Source: Nocardioides gilvus (lineage in GTDB: Bacteria > Actinomycetota > Actinomycetes > Propionibacteriales > Nocardioidaceae). Taken from it: a stretch of 64,000 bases of DNA. Shown here one piece after another: positions 8,308-16,544 of the stretch. How positions within the stretch are numbered: the first letter of the stretch is position 1; every line of letters begins with the position of its first letter. The stretch is taken from contig NZ_QHKY01000001.1 in the NCBI RefSeq assembly GCF_003194605.1, positions 496,001 to 560,000 of the forward strand, in the 5' to 3' direction. The notes under the pieces were generated by a model that did no database searches, was not told the origin of the DNA, and saw only the letters and a program-made list of their open reading frames with translations. The translations under genes were made by a program, and so were the position numbers.

Positions 8308-8812
8308 CGTCGTTCCTTTCCGGGTCGCGCCCGAGTGGGCGGAAGAGCAGGTTGTCGAGAGCGAGTCGGGTGCGCGGACGCCACACCAGCCAGAGGGAGG
8401 CGAGGAGCAGCGCCACATCTCGCGCGATCTCCTTGGGGTACTCCTCGAACGCGCCCTCCTTGGCTCCCCCGCCACCGAAGCAGCCGCAGTCGATCTCGAT
8501 CCCGCGCATCCACACCGAGGCGATGCCGATGACGAAGATCGCGAAGAGGACCGCGGAGGCCATGGCGCCGGCACGGGTGAGGAGACCGAGGATGAGCAGG
8601 AGACCGACCGCCACCTCGACGATCGGGAGCGCGTGGCCCACCAGCGGCACGACCGCTTCGGGGAGGATCTCGTACGCCCGTACGGCAGTGATGCTCTCGT
8701 ACGGGTCAGGGAGTTTGATGGCGCCGGCGACCAGCCACACGGCGCCCGTCGCCAGACGGGCCGCGGTGCCGATCCAGGGAGTCACACCCCGGTCCTGTCC
8801 AGAAGAGCGCAC
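8234..8812 (-). CDS. MauE/DoxX-like redox-associated membrane protein
   Basis: The 192-residue protein has four hydrophobic helices in its first 150 residues and the cysteine-bearing motif IEIDCGCFGGGG after the third, which is typical of MauE-type proteins that support disulfide chemistry. The C-terminal 40 residues are charged and polar. They are encoded in the region that also starts the DsbA-like gene in another frame, so the true C-terminal length is constrained by an overlap of 74 bases. It is the first gene of the minus-strand run ending at the acetyltransferase. Confidence 0.82.
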   Translation of the reverse strand: MRSSGQDRGVTPWIGTAARLATGAVWLVAGAIKLPDPYESITAVRAYEILPEAVVPLVGHALPIVEVAVGLLLILGLLTRAGAMASAVLFAIFVIGIASVWMRGIEIDCGCFGGGGAKEGAFEEYPKEIARDVALLLASLWLVWRPRTRLALDNLLFRPLGRDPERNDDGEPAQEERLRQSRAGEGSHSSAP

Positions 8813-8923
8813 AGCCTCACCCTAGGTCAGCCCACTGAGAGGCGGCTGAGTCGCACCGGAAGTGTGGGTGACGTCTCATCAGCGACGGTCCGGCTGGTGG
8901 GCAACGGCCGGCGAGTAGTGTCA

Positions 8924-9571
8924 ATGCACGTGAATGACCGACTGGTGTGGATCGACTGTGAGATGACCGGGCTCGACCTCGAGAACGACGCGCTGATCGA
9001 GGTGGCGGCCCTGGTGACCGACTTCGACCTGAACGTCCTGGGCGAGGGGGTCGACGTCATCATCAAGCCGCCGGCAGAAGCCCTCGACCAGATGATCGAC
9101 TTCGTGCGCGACATGCACGTGAAGTCGGGGTTGCTGGACGAGCTCGATGACGGCGTGACGATGGCCGAGGCCGAGGAGTTGGTGCTCGCCTACATCCGCG
9201 AGCACTGTCCCGAGGGCACCCGTCCCCCACTGGCCGGCAACACGATCGGCACCGACCGAGCCTTCCTGGCCCGCGACATGAAGGCCCTCGAGGGCGCCCT
9301 GCACTACCGCAACATCGACGTCTCCTCGATCAAGGAGCTGTCGAAGCGCTGGTTCCCGCGCGCCTACTTCTCGGCTCCGACCAAGGGCGGCAACCACCGC
9401 GCGCTCGCCGACATCCAGGAGAGCATCGAGGAGCTGCGCTACTACCGCGAGGCCGTCTTCGTGGAGCCTCCCGGGCCGGACTCCGCCAGCGCCAAGAAGA
9501 TCGCCGCGAAGTACGTCGGCAGCCTCACCGGAGCCACGGGCTCGACCCCCGATTCCACATCGTCTGACTGA
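8924..9571 (+). CDS. orn: Oligoribonuclease
   Basis: Orn degrades two- to five-nucleotide RNAs, including pGpG from cyclic di-GMP turnover, in the 3'-5' direction. The DEDDh exonuclease residues are visible: D11 and E13 (WIDCEMTGLD), the aspartate in GNTIGTDRAFL, and the H...D pair in NHRALADI. The 215-residue product is about 30 residues longer than E. coli Orn because of an extra C-terminal tail rich in Ser, Thr and Gly. ATG 8924 is used; GTG 8930 two codons later is possible. Confidence 0.95.
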   Translation: MHVNDRLVWIDCEMTGLDLENDALIEVAALVTDFDLNVLGEGVDVIIKPPAEALDQMIDFVRDMHVKSGLLDELDDGVTMAEAEELVLAYIREHCPEGTRPPLAGNTIGTDRAFLARDMKALEGALHYRNIDVSSIKELSKRWFPRAYFSAPTKGGNHRALADIQESIEELRYYREAVFVEPPGPDSASAKKIAAKYVGSLTGATGSTPDSTSSD

Positions 9572-9610
9572 TTCATCTATGCTTCACCACGACTTGTCAG
9601 CAAGTCGCAT

Positions 9611-9687
9611 GGTGGGTATAGCTCAGCTGGTAGAGCGCCGCCTTGTGGTGGCGGATGTCGCGGGTTCAAGTCCCGTTACTCACCCCA
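9611..9687 (+). tRNA. tRNA-His (anticodon GTG)
   Basis: The acceptor stem GTGGGTA pairs with TACTCAC, and an extra G at position -1 faces C73, the identity mark of tRNA-His. The anticodon loop TTGTGGT gives GTG. The CCA end is encoded (9685-9687). It follows orn by 39 bases. Confidence 0.97.
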
Positions 9688-9694
9688 GTGATGT

Positions 9695-9727
9695 ACGAAG
9701 CCCCTGATCCGAGATCAGGGGCTTCGT
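9695..9727 (+). terminator. Hairpin terminator after tRNA-His
   Basis: A perfect 15-base inverted repeat (ACGAAGCCCCTGATC and its complement) with a three-base loop starts 8 bases after the tRNA. There is no clean T run, so it resembles the T-poor terminators common in actinobacteria. It could also serve the convergent kinase gene. Confidence 0.75.
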
Positions 9728-9773
9728 GCGTTTCGTGTCCTCCGGCGGCTGGCTGTGCAAGGTCCGTACGCGA

Positions 9774-11891
9774 TCAGTGGTGGTCCGCCACCTGCCGCTG
9801 GGCCACCACTCCCGGTCGGTCCGCATTCCTCTGCGGCGCGGTCACCAGCGGCGCGGCGGCGGCCGGAGCGCTCTCGAGGGGCAGCCACACCCGGAAGGTG
9901 GTTCCCTCCTCGACAACCGACTCCACCTCGATCCGTCCACCGTGCGACTCGATGAGCGCGCGAGCGATGGAGAGCCCCAGGCCGCTTCCCTGGATGGCGC
10001 GTTCGTGGGCGGACGTGGCGCGGAAGAAGCGCTCGAAGAGTTCTCCCTGCTCCGCCTCGGGGATCCCGATCCCGTTGTCCTCGATCGCCACCACCGCCCA
10101 GGAGTCCTCGCAGCGCAGCGCGACCTCGACCTTGCCGAACCGATCGGTGAACTTCGCAGAGTTGCCCACCATGTTGACGAGGGCCCGGCAGAGCCGCTCG
10201 GCATCGCCTCGCACCTGCACGGGCTCGACCGGCAGGTCGACGCGGAAGTTGAGCCCGGCGGCCAACATCTCCGGCGCCATCTCCTCGCGGACGGACTCGA
10301 CCACGTCCCGCAGATCTATGTCCCGCGGGTCGAGGTCGACGTAACCGTCCTGGATGCGCGAGAGCGTGAGCAGGTCGTCGATCAGTGCCATCAACCGGTT
10401 GCTGTTGCCCCGGACCCTCTGCAACGCGCGCAGCTGGGCCTCGGCCAGCTCGCCGAAACCACCGTCCTCGAGCATCTCGAGGTAGCCCAGGATGCTCGTG
10501 ATCGGCGTACGCAGCTCGTGGCTGACGCCCGAGACCAGCGTGTCCTTGACCTGGTCGACCTCCCTGAGGTTCTCCACGGCAAGCCGTTCACGCGCCAAGG
10601 CCTCCTCGAGCGCCGCTTCACGCTTCACCCGCGCGGTGACGTCCTCTCCCGTGCTGACGTATCCCTGCACCCGGCCCTCGGCGTCCACGACCTGGGACAT
10701 CGAGAACTGCAGTGTCAGGACGCTGTTGTCCTTGCCCAGGAACTCGACGTCGAGGCTCTCGGTGTCACTGGCGGCCAACGTGGAGGCCACGTCGGCGAAG
10801 TTGGCCGCGCAGCCGAACTTCGTCGCGAGTCGCTGGATCTCACCCTGGGTGAGGAAGATGCTGGGCACCAGCCCTTCGACCTCGCTCGCGCTGTAGCCGA
10901 ACATCTGCTCGGCGCCCGGGTTGAAGAGGTCGATGTAGCCGTGACGGTCGGTGCCGATGATCGCGACTCCAGAGGCGCTCTGCACCAACTGACGTACGCG
11001 GGCCTGCTCCTGACGGGCCTGCCACGACTCGCGGCGCTGGATGCCCACGGCCAACGAGAAGGGAATGGTGACCAGGGCCAGGGCACAGACGAAGACGGCG
11101 AAGAGGACGCTGCGCAGATCGGCTTCCACCTGGCCGACGCCCGCCGGGATGGCGAAGGGGCCGAGCCCGCGGATGGTCATCGTGTGGGTGATGACGACCA
11201 CGACGAGCAGCTGGACCAAGGTCTCCCGCATCGGCGCACGCAAGGCTGACCACCCGATGAAGGGGATGATGCAGAAGGCCACCGTCGGCCCCGGGATCGG
11301 CACGGAGAAGACGAGGACGGTGAAGATGACGGTGGCGAACCACTGGATGACTCGTTCACCGAGCGGAGCCACCCCCGGGAAGCGCGGGCGTCCCATGAAG
11401 TGCGGCAGCAGCACCATGTAGGTCGCGAAGTGAGCCGTGAAGACACCCAGCGCAGTGACCCACCACTGGGCGTGGCCCGTGGCCAGGGTCGTCGCGGTGG
11501 TCACGACCGCGGCCACGGCGGCTCCGGCAAAGCTGTAGGTGATGAACGATCGCAGGTCATCCTCGGAGAGCAGCGCTGCACGATGGTTGGCGCCGCGGGT
11601 GAGGCCGCGGGCGGTGACGTGAGCGCCGAGACCGGCTGCGAGGCCCCACCCCAGCGCCACTGCGAGCTCTCGCCCGTTGGCCAGGTAGACCAAACTCGAG
11701 AAGGCCACCACCAAGGGCAACAGTTTGGACCAGTGACGGCGACTGACGACCAGCCAGACCCCGGCGAGCAGACCGACGGGGAATGCCTCGGTGATCACCC
11801 CCGGCTCCGGCTGCGTCATCAGGACGTAGCAGCAGACCACGACGATCAGACCCGTCAGCAGGAAGAACCCCAGACGCGGGCGTGCAGCCAT
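9774..11891 (-). CDS. Membrane sensor histidine kinase with MASE1-like, PAS, HisKA and HATPase domains
   Basis: The 705-residue protein has an N-terminal multi-helix membrane region (about 1-285) resembling a MASE1-type sensor, a PAS domain (about 300-425, with the TGEDVTARV ending), a HisKA domain with phospho-acceptor H458 in VSHELRTPIT, and a HATPase domain (about 565-690) with EDNGIGIPE and GSGLGLSIARALIESHGG. ATG 11891 has a GGGAGGG site 7 bases upstream; the frame is open further but reads as implausible protein. No response regulator is adjacent, so it is an orphan kinase. It is clearly related to the kinase at 13254-14900. The signal is unknown. Confidence 0.9.
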   Translation of the reverse strand: MAARPRLGFFLLTGLIVVVCCYVLMTQPEPGVITEAFPVGLLAGVWLVVSRRHWSKLLPLVVAFSSLVYLANGRELAVALGWGLAAGLGAHVTARGLTRGANHRAALLSEDDLRSFITYSFAGAAVAAVVTTATTLATGHAQWWVTALGVFTAHFATYMVLLPHFMGRPRFPGVAPLGERVIQWFATVIFTVLVFSVPIPGPTVAFCIIPFIGWSALRAPMRETLVQLLVVVVITHTMTIRGLGPFAIPAGVGQVEADLRSVLFAVFVCALALVTIPFSLAVGIQRRESWQARQEQARVRQLVQSASGVAIIGTDRHGYIDLFNPGAEQMFGYSASEVEGLVPSIFLTQGEIQRLATKFGCAANFADVASTLAASDTESLDVEFLGKDNSVLTLQFSMSQVVDAEGRVQGYVSTGEDVTARVKREAALEEALARERLAVENLREVDQVKDTLVSGVSHELRTPITSILGYLEMLEDGGFGELAEAQLRALQRVRGNSNRLMALIDDLLTLSRIQDGYVDLDPRDIDLRDVVESVREEMAPEMLAAGLNFRVDLPVEPVQVRGDAERLCRALVNMVGNSAKFTDRFGKVEVALRCEDSWAVVAIEDNGIGIPEAEQGELFERFFRATSAHERAIQGSGLGLSIARALIESHGGRIEVESVVEEGTTFRVWLPLESAPAAAAPLVTAPQRNADRPGVVAQRQVADHH

Positions 11892-12178
11892 CCCGAGCCC
11901 TCCCAACTGTCGATCGCTCCCATTACGTCCTTCGGACCCTAGAGGCCGATCTTCCCGATTGTGTGGCTTTGGCGGACGGACCCCGCCTACGCGTCCTACC
12001 TTGCCCACGCGGGCGTCCGTATGGCCCGAAATGACTAGGCCCACCCTGTCCTCAAGGGTGTCCTCAAGGGCGGGTCGGCCTGCGCACGGCGGGTGACCCC
12101 ACCTCCTGGGCCCTGATTTGGAGGGCTTTGCGGGCGGTGCTAATCTTTTCTCGTTGCACGGCCACGGCTGTGCGACGG

Positions 12179-12251
<73 letters not shown>

Positions 12252-12258
12252 CACAGTG

Positions 12259-12296
12259 AAAAACCGCAGGTCACACTACGTGACCTGCGGTTTTTT
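12259..12296 (+). terminator. Rho-independent terminator after tRNA-Lys
   Basis: A 14-15 base perfect stem (AACCGCAGGTCAC with its complement) is preceded by an A run and followed by TTTTTT, the textbook form. It begins 8 bases after the tRNA. Confidence 0.95.
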
Positions 12297-12324
12297 GTGT
12301 CGGAAGCCCCTTCGCGCAGTGCAG

Positions 12325-12345
12325 CATCCCCCAGGGGGGTTGTAC
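12325..12345. promoter_or_regulatory. C-run/G-run palindrome, putative CsoR-family operator
   Basis: The core CCCCCAGGGGG is flanked by AT and T-rich bases and lies about 58-78 bases before the DUF302 gene. CsoR/RcnR-family repressors bind G/C-tract palindromes of this style, and a CsoR-family gene is the second gene of this operon. Autoregulation is inferred. Confidence 0.5.
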
Positions 12346-12402
12346 AGTGGGGATCGAACTCCGGTCACAAGACTGGACAGGCGTACGAGCGAGAGGTGCC
12401 CG

Positions 12403-12816
12403 ATGGCCGACTACACGATCACTGCGACGGTACAACGCCCCTACGACGAGACGGTCGAGGCCGTGCGAGGACACCTCGTCGACGCTGGGTTCGGGATCCT
12501 CACCGAGATCGATCTCAAGGCGACGCTGAAGGCCAAGCTCGACGTCGACGTGGCGCCCCAGATCATCCTCGGCGCCTGCCGCCCGCAACTTGCCCACCAG
12601 GCGCTCGAGGTCGAGCCTTCGATCGCGGCCCTGCTGCCCTGCAACGTGGTCGTCCGGAGCGTCGACGACAACACGACCGTGGTGGAGGCCTTCAACCCCG
12701 ACGCCATGATCTCCTTCGCGGGCGCGGACGCTGCCGGCCATGCCCTGCGCGAGGTCGCAGACGACGCGCGCGAACGACTGACCACTGCCCTGGCACGACT
12801 GGAGAAGGACAACTGA
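12403..12816 (+). CDS. DUF302-domain protein
   Basis: The 137-residue product matches the DUF302 fold over most of its length, with the family-typical LVDAGFGILTEIDLKATLKAKL, ILGACRPQLAHQAL and ALLPCNVVVR stretches. It carries no signal peptide, so it should be cytoplasmic. DUF302 proteins are widespread, often beside redox, metal or sulfur genes, without a settled biochemical role. ATG 12403 has a GAGAGG site upstream. It is the first gene of a two-gene operon: its TGA overlaps the ATG of the CsoR-family gene. A probable CsoR-type operator precedes it. Confidence 0.85.
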   Translation: MADYTITATVQRPYDETVEAVRGHLVDAGFGILTEIDLKATLKAKLDVDVAPQIILGACRPQLAHQALEVEPSIAALLPCNVVVRSVDDNTTVVEAFNPDAMISFAGADAAGHALREVADDARERLTTALARLEKDN

Positions 12817-13082
12817 TGGACCTCGAACCGACCGAGATCAAGGCGATCATCACCCGGATGAAGCGCGCCAACGGCCACCTCGCCAGCGTCATCCGGATGA
12901 TGGAGGAGGGCTCGGACTGCGAATCCGTCCTCACCCAGTTGGCGGCCGTCAACAAGGCACTCTCCCGCGCCGGCTACGCCATCGTGGCCACCGGGCTCCA
13001 ACAGTGCCTCGCCGAAACCGACGACGGCCTCGCCGACGCGGACGTCAAGAAGATGGAGAAGCTCTTCCTGGCGTTGGCCTGA
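12816..13082 (+). CDS. CsoR/RcnR/CstR-family (DUF156) transcriptional repressor
   Basis: This 88-residue all-helical regulator has the family layout: a basic first helix (ITRMKRANGHLASVIRMME), C35 at the start of helix 2, and C64 in LQQC. In copper-sensing CsoR a histidine sits four residues before the second cysteine; here that position is G60. The Cys pair without the histidine resembles persulfide-sensing CstR more than a copper sensor, which is inference. Translation is coupled to the DUF302 gene by a one-base TGATG overlap, so the two proteins are very likely co-regulated. Confidence 0.88.
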   Translation: MDLEPTEIKAIITRMKRANGHLASVIRMMEEGSDCESVLTQLAAVNKALSRAGYAIVATGLQQCLAETDDGLADADVKKMEKLFLALA

Positions 13083-13253
13083 CGACCCACCGCCGTCGGG
13101 TTCGGCGGGGATGGCCGCCTCGGAGACCTCTCTGTCCGGTGAGAACGGCCAACACCTGACCAATCGCCCACACTTGTCCCCATTTCGCGCGAGAATGTCG
13201 CACGCGCGGGCTCTCAGCCTCCGCTCCGAGTACTCCTCACGAGAAAGGCTGGC

Positions 13254-14900
13254 ATGTCTGGCGCCCTGCGTGCGGTCCTGCTCCTGCTGGCCGCCTCCCT
13301 CCTCGGAGCCCTGACCCATGGCCAGACGAGTGAAGAAGCAGCCGGGCTCGGTCTGTATCCCCTCGGCCTCCTGGCCGTCGCCCTGCTCCAGGTGCACGGC
13401 ACTGCACGGCGGTGGTTCGGCATCGCCGCCGTCGTCACCACCAGCGCTTCGTTGTGGATCCTCGGCGTCAGCTTTCCCCTGTCGCTGGCCTTTGCCGTAG
13501 CTGGAATCCTCTCTGCTGGGCTGGCCCTTCGCATTCTTCGTGCCACCTCAGGCCCTCTCCGGATGCGCACCGAGAGCGACCTGGTCCGGGTCGTCGTCGC
13601 CGCCGTCCTCGGCGGAGTGATCGTGGCGGTGATCGCCGGTGTCGTCGGCCTCCTGACGGGTGTCGAGGAGCCGACTGCCCTGTTGGTCTCCTCCTTCATC
13701 AACCAGACAGCCTCCTTGGTCCTGTGGCTGCCGCTAGTGATGCGCCACCACGAGTACACCGTCCTGGCCGGTCTCCCCGAACGGATCGTGCAGTGGTGCC
13801 TGCTCGTCGGCTTCACGATGCTGATCTTCTCCACCACCTCCACCCCGGAGTTCGCGTACGTGGTGCTGGCGATCCTCGGCTGGGCGGGGCTGCGCCTCTC
13901 CCTGATCGAGACGCTGGTCCAACTCATCGTGGTCAGGCTGATCACGACCATCTTCACGGCGCGGGACAGCGGCCCGTTCGCCTTCAGCACCCATGGCCGT
14001 GACCTGCCACCCGACCTGGAGACGCTCTACGTCCAGGTCTTCCTGATCACCTGCTCAGTGACGGTGGTGGCGCTGAGCCTCAGCGCAGCGCGCACCCGTG
14101 CCGACGGTGAGCGAGAGGCGTACGCCACCGCGGACAAGGTCGCGGAGAACAAGCTCAACACCGTGTTCGAGGAGTTGGAGGCCGAACGACACGCGCTGGA
14201 GGAGATGCGTGAGGTCGACCGGGTCAAGGACGCCTTCGTCTCCACGGTCAGCCACGAGTTGCGCACCCCCATCACCAACATCATCGGTTACACGGAGATG
14301 CTGGAGGACGGCGACTTCGGAGGCCTCTCCCCCGACCAGAGCGAAGCCACGATCCGGATCGGCGACAACGGCCGCCGCCTGCTCTCGCTGATCGACGACC
14401 TCCTGGACCTGTCCCGTCTTCGGTCGGCCGAGATGGAGATCATGCGGACACCCCTCGACCTGGTCCCCGTGGTGAGAGCGGCCGAGCAGGCGATCCTGCC
14501 CCGGCTGCGACCCGCCCAGGTCAGCCTCGAGATGGACCTGCCGACCTACCAGGTCGTGGTGCAGGGCGAGGCGGAGAAGCTCGAGCGGGTCCTGCTCAAC
14601 CTGATGTCCAACGCCGTGAAGTTCACTCCCCCGCTCGGGCGAGTGACGGTGCGACTGGCCCGCGAGGGCGCCTGGGCGATCATCGAGGTCGCGGACACCG
14701 GCTACGGCATCGGCGAGGAGGACCTCGACCGGCTCTTCTCGCAGTTCTTCCGGTCCAAGGTGGCCGCCGAGCGCCACATCCAGGGCACCGGACTCGGCCT
14801 GTCCATCGTGCGCTCGATCGTGGAGGCACACGGCGGTCAGGTCGAGGTCGCCTCCACGCTCGACGTGGGGACGACCTTCCGCGTCTACCTACCCTGCTGA
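13254..14900 (+). CDS. Membrane sensor histidine kinase, MASE1-like, without PAS domain
   Basis: The 548-residue protein has an N-terminal membrane region (about 1-275), a short coiled linker (285-320), a HisKA domain with H334 in VSHELRTPIT, and a HATPase domain with NLMSNAVKF, VADTGYGIG and GTGLGLSIVRSIVEAHGG. It shares detailed similarity with the kinase at 9774-11891, for example REVDxVKD before the H-box, EMLEDGxFG after it, and ETLVQL in the membrane part, but lacks the PAS domain. No response regulator is adjacent. ATG 13254 has an AGAAAGG site. Confidence 0.9.
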   Translation: MSGALRAVLLLLAASLLGALTHGQTSEEAAGLGLYPLGLLAVALLQVHGTARRWFGIAAVVTTSASLWILGVSFPLSLAFAVAGILSAGLALRILRATSGPLRMRTESDLVRVVVAAVLGGVIVAVIAGVVGLLTGVEEPTALLVSSFINQTASLVLWLPLVMRHHEYTVLAGLPERIVQWCLLVGFTMLIFSTTSTPEFAYVVLAILGWAGLRLSLIETLVQLIVVRLITTIFTARDSGPFAFSTHGRDLPPDLETLYVQVFLITCSVTVVALSLSAARTRADGEREAYATADKVAENKLNTVFEELEAERHALEEMREVDRVKDAFVSTVSHELRTPITNIIGYTEMLEDGDFGGLSPDQSEATIRIGDNGRRLLSLIDDLLDLSRLRSAEMEIMRTPLDLVPVVRAAEQAILPRLRPAQVSLEMDLPTYQVVVQGEAEKLERVLLNLMSNAVKFTPPLGRVTVRLAREGAWAIIEVADTGYGIGEEDLDRLFSQFFRSKVAAERHIQGTGLGLSIVRSIVEAHGGQVEVASTLDVGTTFRVYLPC

Positions 14901-14925
14901 GGCGTGGTCACGCCCCGGCGACCGG

Positions 14926-15177
14926 TCAGTCGCGGGCGATCTTGCGGATGACCGCGAGGACGACGATGACGCCTACGACGCCCGCAGCGGTCTTCAGGAT
15001 GTTGTCGGTGCGCGGGGCACCGGTGTCCAGGTCGACGAAGTGAGACTTGATGCTCGTGACCTCGCGACTGACGATCGTCTTCGGGTGAGCCCGGTAGAGG
15101 AGTTGGTCCAGAGTGTCGGCCAGACGCTCGCGGGTCTGCTCGATCTCACGTTCAAGTGCGGCTGCGTCTGTGGTCAC
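14926..15177 (-). CDS. DUF3618-family small protein
   Basis: The 83-residue protein starts with the DUF3618 signature (LEREIEQTRERLADTLDQL, about 8-26) and ends with one transmembrane helix (about 60-78). In other actinobacteria such proteins accompany phage-holin-type superfamily III membrane proteins; no such partner is next to it here. Function is unknown. The start is GTG at 15177, divergent from the peroxiredoxin gene. Confidence 0.85.
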   Translation of the reverse strand: MTTDAAALEREIEQTRERLADTLDQLLYRAHPKTIVSREVTSIKSHFVDLDTGAPRTDNILKTAAGVVGVIVVLAVIRKIARD

Positions 15178-15267
15178 TCCGGCACACTACCAATGTCGTG
15201 GTGGATGGTGGAATGGAGCCGATCCACGATCCGTGCACCCGTCATGAACCAGCCACAAGGAGAACCC

Positions 15268-15738
15268 ATGAGCGAGCGACTCGCCGTTGGCGACATCGCC
15301 CCCGACTTCACCCTCACCTCCGACACCGGCGACCAGGTGAGCCTCTCCGACCTGCGCGGTCGACGCGTCATCATCTACTTCTACCCCGCCGCGATGACTC
15401 CCGGGTGCACCAAGCAGGCGTGCGACTTCACCGACTCACTGGACTCGTTGAAGGCAGCCGGCTACGAGGTCGTCGGCATCTCCCCCGACAAGCCGGAGAA
15501 GCTCGCGAAGTTCCGCGAGCGCGACGGCCTCACCATCACCCTGCTCTCCGACCCCGAGCGCTCGACGCTCACCGCGTACGGAGCCTTCGGGGAGAAGAAG
15601 CTCTACGGCAAGGTCGTCGAGGGCGTCATCCGTTCCACCGTCGTCGTCGACCCCGAGGGCAGGGTCGAGGTCGCGCAGTACAACGTCAAGGCCACCGGTC
15701 ACGTGGCCAAACTGCGCCGCGACCTCGAGCTCGACTGA
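15268..15738 (+). CDS. bcp: Thioredoxin-dependent thiol peroxidase (Bcp-type peroxiredoxin)
   Basis: The 156-residue enzyme reduces hydrogen peroxide and organic hydroperoxides using thioredoxin. The peroxidatic C47 and resolving C52 (MTPGCTKQACDF) have the five-residue spacing of atypical two-cysteine Bcp/PrxQ proteins. The usual KADTPGC reads AAMTPGC here, a mild variant of the active-site loop. ATG 15268 follows an excellent AAGGAGAA site. It is convergent with an ABC permease, with 5 bases between stops. Confidence 0.92.
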   Translation: MSERLAVGDIAPDFTLTSDTGDQVSLSDLRGRRVIIYFYPAAMTPGCTKQACDFTDSLDSLKAAGYEVVGISPDKPEKLAKFRERDGLTITLLSDPERSTLTAYGAFGEKKLYGKVVEGVIRSTVVVDPEGRVEVAQYNVKATGHVAKLRRDLELD

Positions 15739-15743
15739 GGAGT

Positions 15744-16544
15744 TCAGGTGACGTCGCGCCGGAAGGTCAGCAGGCGACCCAGCAGCGCGAAGCCGAGGGC
15801 GTACGCCGTCATCACCACTCCACCTGCCCACTGGGGCAGGAGTTCCGCAGCACCGATCGAGGAGTAGAGGCTGGCGCCGCTCAACGCCTCGGCGGCCGCG
15901 CCGGGGAAGTACAGGCCCACCTGGGCGAATCCGTCGCCCAACAGTGCCAGGCCGATGCGGAGCAACGGTTCGATCAACTGGGTGAACGCGAGGATGAGCA
16001 CGATCGAGGCGACCTGGTTGGGGACCAGCGCACCGAACCCGACGCCGACCATCCCCCACAGCGCCAGTGCCACGACCGCCAGTGCGGCGGTCCCCCAGAC
16101 GCTGGGCTCCCCCAGCATCGTCGGCTCCCCCGCGATGACCAGGGCGCCGGCCGCCGCCACCATCGCCCCGGCCACTCCGCAGAGCCCCAGGAAGGCCCCG
16201 ACCCCGCCCTGGACGACAAGTTTGGAGGCAATGACTGTGGTTCGGTTCGGCTCGGCCAGCAGGGTGGCGGTGAGCGTACGGTGGCGGAACTCCGTGGTCA
16301 CCGCGAGCGCCCCGGTGACCAGCGGGAAGACGTAGCCCAGGGAGACCGGCAGGGAGTACAGGGAGCGAGCGACGTCGACGCCGCCACCGGTCATCTCCAT
16401 GCCTCCCTGCTCGACCGGCATCGTGGTGGCGAACCCGAGCAGGCCCGCCGTCATGGCCATGTAGCCGAAGGCCGTCAGGCCGAGCACCCACCACAACGGG
16501 GTCGACACGGTCTTGCGGAACTCCGAGACCAGCGCCGCCCTCAT
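15744..16544 (-). CDS. ABC-2 type transporter permease
   Basis: The 266-residue membrane protein starts with the MRAALVSEFRKTVSTPLWW amphipathic entry common to ABC-2 permeases, followed by six hydrophobic segments and the TTEFRHRTLTATLLAEPNR coupling loop after the second. Together with the preceding ATPase it forms a complete NatAB/BcrAB-like exporter; the substrate is unknown. The start overlaps the ATPase stop by four bases (ATGA). A paralogous pair lies at 21998-23718. Confidence 0.87.
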   Translation of the reverse strand: MRAALVSEFRKTVSTPLWWVLGLTAFGYMAMTAGLLGFATTMPVEQGGMEMTGGGVDVARSLYSLPVSLGYVFPLVTGALAVTTEFRHRTLTATLLAEPNRTTVIASKLVVQGGVGAFLGLCGVAGAMVAAAGALVIAGEPTMLGEPSVWGTAALAVVALALWGMVGVGFGALVPNQVASIVLILAFTQLIEPLLRIGLALLGDGFAQVGLYFPGAAAEALSGASLYSSIGAAELLPQWAGGVVMTAYALGFALLGRLLTFRRDVT

